A stretch of DNA of 17,338 nt from HGM04593 sp045588345 (GTDB lineage: Bacteria; Bacteroidota; Bacteroidia; Bacteroidales; Bacteroidaceae), in NCBI GenBank assembly GCA_045588345.1, contig JAZNDZ010000098.1, positions 1-17,338 on the forward strand, given 5' to 3'. The notes under the pieces were generated by a model. The model was not told the origin of the DNA and ran no database searches. It was given only the letters and a program-made list of their open reading frames with translations. The number at the start of each line of letters is the position of its first letter. Position 1 is the stretch's first letter. This document shows positions 8,418 to 15,259 of the stretch, one piece after another. Made by a program: the position numbers and the translations under genes.

Positions 8418-11093
8418 ATGGACAAGAACGAATTTGACGAAAATTTCGAAGAGACAAACGATGCAGCTGAGAACCCGGCAACGGGGATTGAGGAAACAAC
8501 CAGCGAGGCACACAGCAGTTACCACCCTGACGGAAGCGGTGACCCGATAACGCACAAACTCACAGGCATGTACCAGAACTGGTTTCTGGACTATGCGTCG
8601 TACGTTATTCTGGAGCGTGCAGTGCCGCACCTCTACGATGGTTTGAAACCTGTTCAGCGCCGCATTCTGCACGCCATGCGCGAACTTGACGACGGTCGCT
8701 ACAACAAGGTGGCGAACGTTGTGGGCCACACCATGCAGTATCACCCCCACGGCGATGCATCCATTGCCGGTGCGCTGGTGCAGATGGGACAGAAGGATTA
8801 CCTGATTGACTGCCAGGGCAACTGGGGCAATATTCTCACCGGCGATTCGGCTGCTGCACCGCGATACATTGAGGCACGTCTCTCTCATTTTGCCCATGAT
8901 GTGGTATTCAACCCCAAGACTACTGAATGGAAACTGTCGTACGACGGCCGCAACAAGGAGCCTATTACATTGCCTGTAAAGTTCCCGTTGCTGCTTGTAC
9001 ATGGTGTCGAGGGCATTGCTGTGGGCCTTTCGTCAAAGATTCTGCCGCACAACTTCAACGAGGTGTGCGATGCAGCGATTGCCTACTTGAACAAAGAGGA
9101 TTTCCAACTGTTCCCCGATTTCCAGACGGGCGGCAGCATTGACGTGTCGCGTTACCACGACGGTGACCGCACGGGCCGCGTGCGCATACGCGCCAAAATA
9201 ACGAAGTCGGAGGACAACAAGACACTGACAATTAACGAAATACCATACGGCAAGACCACTCCGCTGGTTATAGAATCGATACTGAAGGCTGCCGACAACG
9301 GCAAAATCAAGATTCGCAAGGTAGATGACAACACATCGGACAAGGTGGAGATTCTTGTACACCTTGCCCCAGGAGTATCGAGCGACAAGACTATTGACGC
9401 GCTCTATGCATTTACCGATTGCGAGATAAGCATTACCCCGTGCTGCTGCGTAATAGACAACCACACTCCGGTGTTCCTCACTGTGAGCGACCTGTTGCGC
9501 CGCTCGGTAGAGAGCACCAAGGAACTGCTGCGCCTTGAGTTGCAGATTCGCAAGGGCGAGTTGCTTGAGCAACTGCACTTTGCTTCACTTGAGAGCATCT
9601 TCATTGAAGAGCGCATATACAAGGACAAGGAGTTTGAACAGGCTCCCGACATGGACACGGCACTGGCACATATCGACCACCGCCTTGAACCATACAAGCA
9701 GGATTTCATACGCGAAATCACACGCGACGACCTGCTGCGCCTGATGGAAATCAAGATGGCCCGCATACTGCGTTTCAACAAGGAGAAGGCCGAGGAACTG
9801 ATTGCGCGACTGAAGAAGGATATTGCCGACATTGACAAGCAACTTGCACAAATGACCGCTGTGACTATCAAGTGGTTCACCATGCTCAAGGAGAAATACG
9901 GCGCACGTTACCCCCGGCAGACAGAGATACGCAACTTCGACACCATTGTGGCTGCAAAGGTAATTGAGGCGAACCAGAAACTATACATAAACCGTGCCGA
10001 AGGCTTCATTGGCACATCGCTGAAAAAGGACGAGTTCGTGACCAACTGTTCAGGCATTGACGACATAATACTGTTCTACAAGGACGGAAAGTACAAGATT
10101 GTGAAAGTGAGCGAAAAGTTGTTTGTGGGCAAGAACATTATACATGTTGATGTGTTCAAGAAGAACGACAAGCGAACAATATACAATGCAGTGTACCGCG
10201 ACGGAAAGAATGGCATACACTACATAAAACGCTTTGCCGCAACAGGCATGACACGCGAAAAGGAATATGACCTCACGCAAGGCACTCCCGGTTCAAAGGT
10301 TGCCTACTTCACAGCCAACCCAAACGGCGAAGCAGAGGTTATAAAGGTGCTGCTGAAGCCCAATCCCCGCCTGCGCAATGCTATCATTGAGAAGGACTTC
10401 AGTGACATTGCCATAAAAGGTCGCCAGTCAATGGGCAATATCCTCACGAAGAACGAGGTGATGCGCATTACCCTCAAGAAGCATGGCAGTTCAACACTCG
10501 GCGGCCGCAAAGTATGGTTCGACCGCGACATACTGCGCATAAACTTTGACAACCACGGTGAATATCTTGGCGAGTTCGGCAACGATGACAAGATACTTGC
10601 AATACGCAAGAACGGCGAGTTCTACCTGAGCCCGGTAGACCTCAACAACCACTATGAGGACGACCTCATGGTAATTGAGAAGTTTGACCCTGCAAAGGTG
10701 TGGAGTGCAGCGCTGTACGATGCATCGCAGCAAGGATACCCCTACATAAAGAGGTTTACGCTTGAACCCAGCCCGCGCAGGCAGAACTGCTTAGGCGAGA
10801 ACAAGGGCAACGAACTTATATGGTTCTCCGAGACTCCGTTCCCGCGTATACAGGTTATGTTCGGCGGCAACGACAACTTCCGCGAACCGTTGGTCATAGA
10901 GGTTGACGAGTTCATTGGAGTAAAGAGTTTCAAGGCACGCGGCAAGCGACTGACAACATACGAGATTGATGAAATAATTGAGCTTGAACCCACGAAGTTC
11001 CCGCCACCGCCGGAGATTGTTGAGGAACCCGAGAGCGAAGAGCCCGACAATGACAGTCCCGAACAACTGACGCTATTTGGTAATGAAGCATAA
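8418..11093 (+). CDS. parC: DNA topoisomerase IV subunit A
   Basis: This is an 891-residue type IIA topoisomerase A subunit. It cuts both DNA strands through a tyrosyl-phosphodiester link, and together with ParE (not in this window) it decatenates and relaxes DNA using ATP. Landmarks counted from the chosen ATG: YASYVILERAVPHLYDGLKPVQRR at about 59-82, the HPHGD motif at 109-113, and SAAAPRYIEARLS with catalytic Tyr150. The breakage-reunion and tower domains run to about 480, and a beta-pinwheel C-terminal domain follows. No QRRGxxG GyrA box is visible, which favours ParC over GyrA. The first 45 residues are acidic and family-variable. The in-frame ATG at 8283 would add residues from upstream of the promoter and is rejected. 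The ORF ends in a polar acidic tail (EEPESEEPDN...). DUF3316 follows 34 bases downstream, then the S41 peptidase, probably as one transcript. Confidence 0.93.
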   Translation: MDKNEFDENFEETNDAAENPATGIEETTSEAHSSYHPDGSGDPITHKLTGMYQNWFLDYASYVILERAVPHLYDGLKPVQRRILHAMRELDDGRYNKVANVVGHTMQYHPHGDASIAGALVQMGQKDYLIDCQGNWGNILTGDSAAAPRYIEARLSHFAHDVVFNPKTTEWKLSYDGRNKEPITLPVKFPLLLVHGVEGIAVGLSSKILPHNFNEVCDAAIAYLNKEDFQLFPDFQTGGSIDVSRYHDGDRTGRVRIRAKITKSEDNKTLTINEIPYGKTTPLVIESILKAADNGKIKIRKVDDNTSDKVEILVHLAPGVSSDKTIDALYAFTDCEISITPCCCVIDNHTPVFLTVSDLLRRSVESTKELLRLELQIRKGELLEQLHFASLESIFIEERIYKDKEFEQAPDMDTALAHIDHRLEPYKQDFIREITRDDLLRLMEIKMARILRFNKEKAEELIARLKKDIADIDKQLAQMTAVTIKWFTMLKEKYGARYPRQTEIRNFDTIVAAKVIEANQKLYINRAEGFIGTSLKKDEFVTNCSGIDDIILFYKDGKYKIVKVSEKLFVGKNIIHVDVFKKNDKRTIYNAVYRDGKNGIHYIKRFAATGMTREKEYDLTQGTPGSKVAYFTANPNGEAEVIKVLLKPNPRLRNAIIEKDFSDIAIKGRQSMGNILTKNEVMRITLKKHGSSTLGGRKVWFDRDILRINFDNHGEYLGEFGNDDKILAIRKNGEFYLSPVDLNNHYEDDLMVIEKFDPAKVWSAALYDASQQGYPYIKRFTLEPSPRRQNCLGENKGNELIWFSETPFPRIQVMFGGNDNFREPLVIEVDEFIGVKSFKARGKRLTTYEIDEIIELEPTKFPPPPEIVEEPESEEPDNDSPEQLTLFGNEA

Positions 11094-11127
11094 TAACCGC
11101 AAACCTTATTATTAGATTACCATGTAA

Positions 11128-11988
11128 ATGAAAACCATAAGAATCATAATTGCAGCCCTTGTGCTGACGGCACTGCCGTCGGCAACAAGGGCGCAGCATT
11201 TTGTTGCGGACAGCATAGTCCCCGAGAGGATTGTCGTCAAGAGCACAACGTTCGGCCTATCGGCAATAAACAGCCTCGACACATACCTCAGCGGCTATGA
11301 CTTCACGGGTGGCGGGCTGTATATGCAACACGAAAATTTCCGCGATGCACGTACCGGTAACTACCGTTGGAAATACCAGACGATGTTCAACGCCACTTTG
11401 GGCTACACCACTCAGGAGAGCAACGGACAGATTACGGCTATGGCATCATACTCCTGGGGCGGCTACCACCCTTTTGCAATAAACGACAGGCTTAAACTGC
11501 TTGCCGGTGTGCAGATTCAACTGGAAGGAGGCGCACTCTATGTTCCGGGCAACGGCAACAACCCTGTAGCCGCAAAGTTACGTACAGCCATTGCAGCATC
11601 GGGCATGGCAATATACCGCATACCGGTGGGCAAGAGCGACTGGACAGCACGCCTGCAACTTGACATGCCATTGGCGGGTGTAATGTTCGCACCGCAGTAC
11701 GGGCAAAGTTACTATGAGATATTCGGCCTTGGACACACCGACGGAATAATCTCTTTCACACACCCATTCAACAGCCCATCATGGAGACACCACGTTACTT
11801 TAGACATTCCGCTGAAGTGGAACCGCCACAGCACAACGCTGCGCATAGCCTACACCGGCGACATATACCAGAGCGACATAAACGACATACGCTGCCACAT
11901 ATACAGGCATGCCGTATCAATAGGTTTTGTAAAGACAATATTCAAAATAAAGCAGGAGAACGCCCTGAAAGCATACTCACCATATTGA
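11128..11988 (+). CDS. DUF3316-like exported protein
   Basis: This is a 286-residue protein with a signal peptide (MKTIRIIIAALVLTALPSATRA, cleavage before QHF). The mature part is rich in alternating aromatic and glycine strands (GGGLYMQHENFRD, YQTMFNATLGYT, MASYSWGGYHPF, LDMPLAGVMFAPQYGQSYYEIFGLG). It resembles the Bacteroidetes-specific DUF3316 family, whose members are thought to be outer-membrane-associated beta proteins of unknown function. It starts 34 bases after parC and ends 17 bases before the S41 peptidase start, so it appears cotranscribed with both. Nothing in the sequence ties its function to topoisomerase. The shared transcript may reflect conserved gene order rather than a pathway. 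The family name is from recall of the pattern and should be checked by a profile search. Confidence 0.75.
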   Translation: MKTIRIIIAALVLTALPSATRAQHFVADSIVPERIVVKSTTFGLSAINSLDTYLSGYDFTGGGLYMQHENFRDARTGNYRWKYQTMFNATLGYTTQESNGQITAMASYSWGGYHPFAINDRLKLLAGVQIQLEGGALYVPGNGNNPVAAKLRTAIAASGMAIYRIPVGKSDWTARLQLDMPLAGVMFAPQYGQSYYEIFGLGHTDGIISFTHPFNSPSWRHHVTLDIPLKWNRHSTTLRIAYTGDIYQSDINDIRCHIYRHAVSIGFVKTIFKIKQENALKAYSPY

Positions 11989-12005
11989 CAAGCAAAGAGA
12001 AAAGA

Positions 12006-13154
12006 ATGCATTCTGAAGACATAGATAAAAAGAAGGGAACTGCGCACAACAGCACTCTCTCTCTTGAGCAAGAGGGGGTACCGGCATGCCGGCGAGGGTA
12101 TCGGAGCATACACTCTTGCCGCATCGGCACTTTTATACTCTTGCTCTCAACACTGTTCCTTACAAACAGCTGCATCGAGGAAGATGATTTCAGCAACAGC
12201 CCGAACGGCAATTTCAAGGCACTGTGGCAACTGATAGACGAAAGATATTGCTTCTTTCCACAAGCCGAGGAGGAGTTCGGGCTTGATTGGAATGCAGTAT
12301 ATGAGAAATACCGGCAACAGGCCGATACATGCAAGAGCGGCGCAGAATTGTTTGACGTAATGGGGCGTATGCTTGCTGAACTGCGCGACGGACACGTGAA
12401 CCTTTCATCGGAGTACGGCACAAGTTTCTACTGGAACTGGAACCTTGACTACCCGCTTAACTTCAGCGACTCAATACAGCGCAACTACCTTGGGCGCGAT
12501 TTCAAGGTAACGAACGGAATAAAATACACCACACTGCCCGACAGCATAGGATATGTATATGTCGAGAGCTTTGCAAACGGTTTCAACAGCGACAATCTGG
12601 CACTTATGCTGCTGGGGCTCAAGGATACGAAGGCCATTATACTTGACATACGCAACAACAGCGGCGGCATGCTCACCGCAGCCGAGAAACTGGCCTCTTC
12701 ATTCACCAAAGAGAAGATACACTGCGGTTACATGCAGCACAAGACCGGAAAGGGACACTACGATTTCTCAAAGCCCGAAAAACTACACCTTGAACCCTCC
12801 AAGGGAGTCATTTGGTTGCGTCCCGTAGTGGTGCTGACAAACAGAAGTGTGTACAGTTCGGCCAACCATTTTGTAATGCTGATGCGCGAACTCCCGCACG
12901 TTGCCATTATGGGCGACAAGACAGGTGGCGGCAGCGGCATGCCGCTGAACAGCACCCTGCCGAACGGGTGGAACGTACGCTTTTCGGCATGCCCCATACT
13001 CGATGCCCAAGGGAAGCACACCGAGTTCGGCATTGAGCCCGATATAAAGGTAGACATGACCAGTGAGGACTGGAACAACGGACGCGATACTATGATTGAA
13101 AGCGCCAAACAACTCATTTTCGACTTCTACGAGAAAATATCAAAGGAAGAGTAA
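12006..13154 (+). CDS. S41-family (C-terminal processing type) lipoprotein peptidase
   Basis: This is 382 residues from the ATG at 12006. Residues 41-56 (GTFILLLSTLFLTNSC) form a lipoprotein signal with Cys56 followed by IEEDD, so the mature enzyme is membrane-anchored outside the cytoplasm. The region at 70-135 (LWQLIDERYCFFP, LRDGHVNL) matches the N-terminal part of S41 peptidases. The core has YVYVESF, ILDIRNNSGG (about 212-221), the nucleophile region NRSVYSSANHF with likely Ser285, and GDKTGGGSG with likely general-base Lys305. This is the Ser/Lys dyad arrangement of tail-specific proteases. An obvious PDZ domain is not seen. It probably degrades or trims exported proteins. The start is uncertain: the 40 residues before the hydrophobic core are unusually long for a lipoprotein leader, and no other Met lies between. 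A start at 11781 would overlap DUF3316 by about 200 bases and is rejected. Confidence 0.85.
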   Translation: MHSEDIDKKKGTAHNSTLSLEQEGVPACRRGYRSIHSCRIGTFILLLSTLFLTNSCIEEDDFSNSPNGNFKALWQLIDERYCFFPQAEEEFGLDWNAVYEKYRQQADTCKSGAELFDVMGRMLAELRDGHVNLSSEYGTSFYWNWNLDYPLNFSDSIQRNYLGRDFKVTNGIKYTTLPDSIGYVYVESFANGFNSDNLALMLLGLKDTKAIILDIRNNSGGMLTAAEKLASSFTKEKIHCGYMQHKTGKGHYDFSKPEKLHLEPSKGVIWLRPVVVLTNRSVYSSANHFVMLMRELPHVAIMGDKTGGGSGMPLNSTLPNGWNVRFSACPILDAQGKHTEFGIEPDIKVDMTSEDWNNGRDTMIESAKQLIFDFYEKISKEE

Positions 13155-13175
13155 CGGATATTCAAAAAAATGCAC

Positions 13176-13183
13176 TATCTTTG
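13176..13183 (+). promoter_or_regulatory. Promoter -7 box for tRNA-Leu
   Basis: TATCTTTG matches TAnnTTTG exactly and is followed by GCAC. Transcription would start near 13190, about 55 bases before the mature tRNA 5' end. No clear TTTG is seen at -33. It begins 22 bases after the S41 stop, so the tRNA has its own promoter. Confidence 0.65.
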
Positions 13184-13243
13184 CACTGCAAAATACAAGA
13201 GCATGCCACGCACTTGTATCTGAGCATAATTTAAAAGTCAATC

Positions 13244-13325
13244 GCGCGTGTGGCGAAATTGGTAGACGCGCCAGACTTAGGATCTGGTGTTTTGCGACGT
13301 GTAGGTTCGAGTCCTATCACGCGCA
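13244..13325 (+). tRNA. tRNA-Leu (anticodon UAG)
   Basis: This is a full class II cloverleaf. Acceptor arms GCGCGTG (13244-13250) and CACGCGC (13318-13324) pair perfectly, with discriminator A at 13325. The anticodon arm CCAGA / TCTGG encloses loop CTTAGGA, and the anticodon TAG is at 13278-13280. A long variable arm (about 13288-13301) is as expected for leucine. The T-arm contains GGTTCGAGTCC. CCA is not encoded: CGA follows, so the CCA end must be added enzymatically. Confidence 0.97.
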
Positions 13326-13335
13326 CGATGAGACA

Positions 13336-13383
13336 AAAGAGGAATTCTCAAAACAGGGAATTCCTCTTTCCTGTTTTGAGAAT
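13336..13383 (+). terminator. Overlapping alternative hairpins after tRNA-Leu (probable terminator)
   Basis: Two perfect hairpins share sequence. Hairpin 1 pairs AAAGAGGAATTC (13336-13347) with GAATTCCTCTTT (13358-13369), 12 bp. Hairpin 2 pairs ATTCTCAAAACAGG (13344-13357) with CCTGTTTTGAGAAT (13370-13383), 14 bp. The loop of hairpin 2 is exactly the 3' arm of hairpin 1, so only one can form. Neither is followed by a long T run. The position after a tRNA and the AAGAGGA stem, shared with two clear terminators further right, suggest termination or 3' processing. Confidence 0.6.
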
Positions 13384-13654
13384 CGACAATGCGAGCAGCA
13401 AAAGGTCACGCGAAGCACCGCGCCAGTGGTGCCGCGTGGGTTGCGAAAAGCGAGTGTTGTCAATTACGACAAACAAAATCGACAATACTTGCAGCAATAG
13501 GTCGCAGGATGCGTGGCGTAGTCACGCCCTGCGGGTTGCGGTTGGCAAGTGTTGTCAATTATAACGAGAATCGACAAAGCCGACAGCGGTTGGTCAAACG
13601 AAGGACGGGCAAAGCCCGTTCCGTTTGGGCCGCGAAAAGGCGGCGTTGTCAATT
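13381..13654. repeat. Array of three structured repeat units, about 85 bases each
   Basis: Units lie at 13381-13465, 13477-13560 and 13569-13654. Each begins AATCGACAA and ends TTGTCAATT, a near-inverted pair with the same single C-A mismatch in all three. Each carries a central two-segment hairpin: 6 bp, a 2-base bulge on the 5' side, 5 bp and a 7-9 base loop (13407-13438, 13503-13533, 13595-13627). The stem sequences differ completely (CACGCG/CGCGTG, CGCAGG/CCTGCG, CAAACG/CGTTTG) but pairing is kept. A further short stem outside this is GCAGC/GTTGC in units 1 and 2 and GCGG/CCGC in unit 3. GGT before and GGGyyGCG after the hairpin are constant. The units encode no convincing protein. They resemble palindromic intergenic (REP-like) elements or structured RNA; family unknown. 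Confidence 0.8.
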
Positions 13655-13793
13655 ACAACAATGCAATGAGGTTGTAGAGGGGTTTATTAAGATAAGGGGA
13701 AAGATATATCAGTTAACAGTAGGAGCGAATTGGAAAATTTGAAAATTTATTGAAATAAGAATTTAGAAATTCGGTATAATTGCAAAAAACATA
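13655..13793. other. AT-rich intergenic DNA without recognisable features
   Basis: After the repeat array the composition changes sharply to A/T-rich sequence. I see no ORF with family character, no stable hairpin and no repeat here before the promoter-like box at 13794. Confidence 0.6.
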
Positions 13794-13801
13794 TACATTT
13801 G
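13794..13801 (+). promoter_or_regulatory. Candidate -7 box upstream of the structured RNA
   Basis: TACATTTG fits TAnnTTTG. Transcription would begin near 13808 and run into the nested hairpin at 13881-14002. No good -33 TTTG is seen at the usual distance. It is the best visible promoter for either the RNA alone or the RNA plus the TM2 gene. Confidence 0.45.
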
Positions 13802-13880
13802 CAGAAACACTACAAACACTTGCCTATGAAACATTGACAAATTAAAGACATATAAATAAAAAGCGTTAGCTTGTATTCTT

Positions 13881-14034
13881 GCTTTCAGAAAATCGCCAAT
13901 TTAATGAAACAACCAAGAGTAAAAGTTAATGCTCACGTCATTCTATGACGTGGGCTTTTACTCATTTATGGTTGTATGGTGTTTGGCGATACCTCTGAAA
14001 GCGTAGATGAAGTTTTAGTCCACGTTTTTTATTT
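13881..14034 (+). ncRNA. Long nested structured RNA candidate (ncRNA or leader of TM2 gene)
   Basis: Five helices stack in one rod. P1: GCTTTCAGA 13881-13889 with TCTGAAAGC 13994-14002. P2: ATCGCCAA 13892-13899 with TTGGCGAT 13983-13990. P3: CAACC 13910-13914 with GGTTG 13970-13974. P4: GAGTAAAAG 13917-13925 with CTTTTACTC 13955-13963. P5: GCTCACGTCAT 13931-13941 with ATGACGTGGGC 13945-13955 around a TCT loop (one G-U pair, and C13955 is shared with P4). A symmetric 10/8-base internal loop separates P2 and P3. A T-rich stretch at 14025-14034 follows. TAGTCC (14015-14020) could pair with GGACTA (14054-14059), a possible downstream switch. It could be a 6S-like regulatory RNA or a cis-acting leader. 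I cannot assign a family. Confidence 0.65.
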
Positions 14035-14092
14035 GTCTATACTTGAGAGGTTTGGACTACATTCAATTAATTAACAAAATACAAATATAATT

Positions 14093-14353
14093 ATGAAATC
14101 AAAAACAACTGCTTATATACTTCTCATTTTCTTGGGATGGTTGGGAGCGCACCGCTTTTATATTGGAAAATTTGGCTCTGGATTAATTTATATGTTTACT
14201 TGTGGTTTAATGGGTATTGGATTGTTCTTTGATTTATTTACACTAGGTGATAAAGTTGATATTTACAATGCCATATATATGAATAGAGGTGGTGTAAACA
14301 ATGTAAACACTAACACTATTGTGGTAAATGTAGATAAACAAAGCGAAAAATAA
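14093..14353 (+). CDS. Small TM2-domain membrane protein
   Basis: This 86-residue protein matches the TM2 domain: a first membrane segment (AYILLIFLGWLGAHRFYIGK) containing the signature GxLGxHRFYxGK, and a second (GLIYMFTCGLMGIGLFFDLFTL) ending in the usual D-hinge and -DLFTL. A polar asparagine/valine-rich tail (NNVNTNTIVVNVDKQSEK) follows. TM2 proteins are widespread small membrane proteins of unclear function. The start ATG is preceded by an AT-rich sequence with no Shine-Dalgarno. The gene lies just after the structured RNA and is followed by a good terminator, so it may be monocistronic and controlled by that leader. Low GC and isolation from neighbours fit accessory DNA. Confidence 0.88.
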   Translation: MKSKTTAYILLIFLGWLGAHRFYIGKFGSGLIYMFTCGLMGIGLFFDLFTLGDKVDIYNAIYMNRGGVNNVNTNTIVVNVDKQSEK

Positions 14354-14380
14354 TCTTTTAGATTAGAATAATACAAAAAG

Positions 14381-14429
14381 AATGTATCAAGGTAGTCATT
14401 TATAAGATTACTTTGATACATTTTTATTT
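14381..14429 (+). terminator. Intrinsic terminator after TM2 gene
   Basis: AATGTATCAA (14381-14390) pairs with TTGATACATT (14413-14422), 10 bp, with extra inner pairing (GTA/TAC), and is followed by TTTATTTG. It sits 28 bases after the TM2 stop. From here to 14511 I see only the tail of the minus-strand frame described in the repeat entry below. Confidence 0.8.
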
Positions 14430-14511
14430 GGTGCAGAATCATATTATTGCTCCAACATGTTGAATAAATATAGAGTATCTTTTGCTTTTGATACCATTAC
14501 CAACCTTGTCA

Positions 14512-14674
14512 AAAGTCACCATATCGTAACCCTCTGCTCTCAAATAATGAACAAAATCTACCACCTTTAGAAAATCTTTCATAAAGGTTCAATAATTTGT
14601 CACAAATTTGCACGGCTAAGAGGATATTAACTACTGATAATCAATAGGTTAGTATCCTCTTTTTTTTATTTTTG
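14512..14674. repeat. Terminator-containing repeat, copy 1 (short form)
   Basis: A 58-base block (14512-14569) is identical to 16909-16966. It is followed by a diverged stretch, then GTCACAAATTTGCACG (14599-14614; also at 17071-17086) and a terminator hairpin. Compared with copy 2 it lacks a module of about 76 bases. On the minus strand a 47-codon frame (ATG at 14582, stop at 14439) covers the block and encodes MKDFLKVVDFVHYLRAEGYD and onward. The same peptide is encoded in copy 2, so it may be a remnant of one protein family or a coincidence of the repeat. I recognise no domain. Confidence 0.8.
14618..14674 (+). terminator. Terminator hairpin within repeat copy 1
   Basis: AAGAGGATA (14618-14626) pairs with TATCCTCTT (14653-14661), with inner pairs TAAC/GTTA, followed by a T-run and TATTTTTG. 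The stem start AAGAGGA is shared with the hairpins at 13336 and 17094. Confidence 0.75.
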
Positions 14675-14745
14675 TCAACGAGGTGTCAACCGAATATTTT
14701 TATATTTTAAGATATAATAGTAGCCAATTCATCTCTGCCACTAAA

Positions 14746-14804
14746 TACTTTTGCAGTAAATGGTAAAATCACAACCTTCAATGTCTGTAACCAACATATT
14801 TTTG
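14746..14804 (+). promoter_or_regulatory. Two candidate -7 boxes before the GIY-YIG-like gene
   Basis: TACTTTTG at 14746-14753 and TATTTTTG at 14797-14804 both match TAnnTTTG. The second would give a leader of only about 14 bases. Neither has an obvious -33 TTTG at 19-20 bases. The rest of 14675-14824 holds nothing else I can name. Confidence 0.4.
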
Positions 14805-14824
14805 TACTAAAATCAAATTCGAAT

Positions 14825-15166
14825 ATGGAAATTACAAGCATTGATTGCAGAGATTATAAGGCAGAGCAAGTGATAGCGCTTCTCTTTGACATTCATCCAG
14901 AACTCCAAAATAGCAGAAGAAAGAGGAAACGTGTATATATTGGAGTAACCAACGATATCAATAGGAGAGCTCGTGAACACAACATCTCCATTGAAGAGAT
15001 TATCTTCTATGCTCAGACTGCAGCCCAACGGGTGGCCGCAAAAGTGGAGGAAATCGCTCATGAACAAGGTTTTAAAATTGGCGATGTAAAATATGGAGGC
15101 TGTGGCACAAATAGCTACTCCATATATGTTTATGCTTATGTAATCACTAGAGATTCGAAACAATAG
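14825..15166 (+). CDS. Degenerate GIY-YIG-like small protein
   Basis: This is a 113-residue protein. The segment RVYIGVTNDINRRAREHN (residues about 37-54) matches the second half of the GIY-YIG nuclease motif: YIG-T-D, R-R and H. A later helix AAKVEEIAHEQGFK could hold the glutamate used for metal binding. The first GIY strand is not recognisable; the segment before YIG is basic (NSRRKRKR). The protein may be a divergent member or a binding-only remnant. Residues about 90-113 (GGCGTNSYSIYVYAYVI) are beta-strand-like. There is no neighbour in an operon: it is flanked by promoter boxes upstream and faces the ATPase gene tail-to-tail. Activity and target are unknown. Codon use and base composition match the AT-rich accessory block rather than the parC operon. 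Confidence 0.6.
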   Translation: MEITSIDCRDYKAEQVIALLFDIHPELQNSRRKRKRVYIGVTNDINRRAREHNISIEEIIFYAQTAAQRVAAKVEEIAHEQGFKIGDVKYGGCGTNSYSIYVYAYVITRDSKQ

Positions 15167-15219
15167 CGGGTTAGATTCATTCCATGGAAAATCATTGCCA
15201 TCCTGATGGTAAACAAAAC

Positions 15220-15246
15220 GAGAGAGAACATTGACGGTTCTCTCTC
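15220..15246. terminator. Hairpin between convergent genes
   Basis: GAGAGAGAAC (15220-15229) pairs perfectly with GTTCTCTCTC (15237-15246) around a 7-base loop. It lies between the GIY-YIG-like stop and the ATPase stop on the opposite strand, and so could end transcription from both sides. Flanking T/A runs are short. Confidence 0.7.
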
Positions 15247-15259
15247 ATTGCTTTTCTGA

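Noticed and set aside
11781..12005. Longer S41 start inside DUF3316
   Set aside because: It would overlap the 3' end of DUF3316 by about 200 bases and has no family resemblance; the ATG at 12006, 17 bases after the DUF3316 stop, fits operon spacing.
13381..13654. CRISPR array
   Set aside because: Only three units; the repeats are about 85 bases with variable centres, gaps of 8-11 bases instead of 30-base spacers, and no cas genes.
13096..13742. Plus-strand open frames running over the tRNA and the repeat array
   Set aside because: They translate a tRNA, hairpins and repeats; composition (R- and Q-rich, low hydrophobic order) is not that of a protein.
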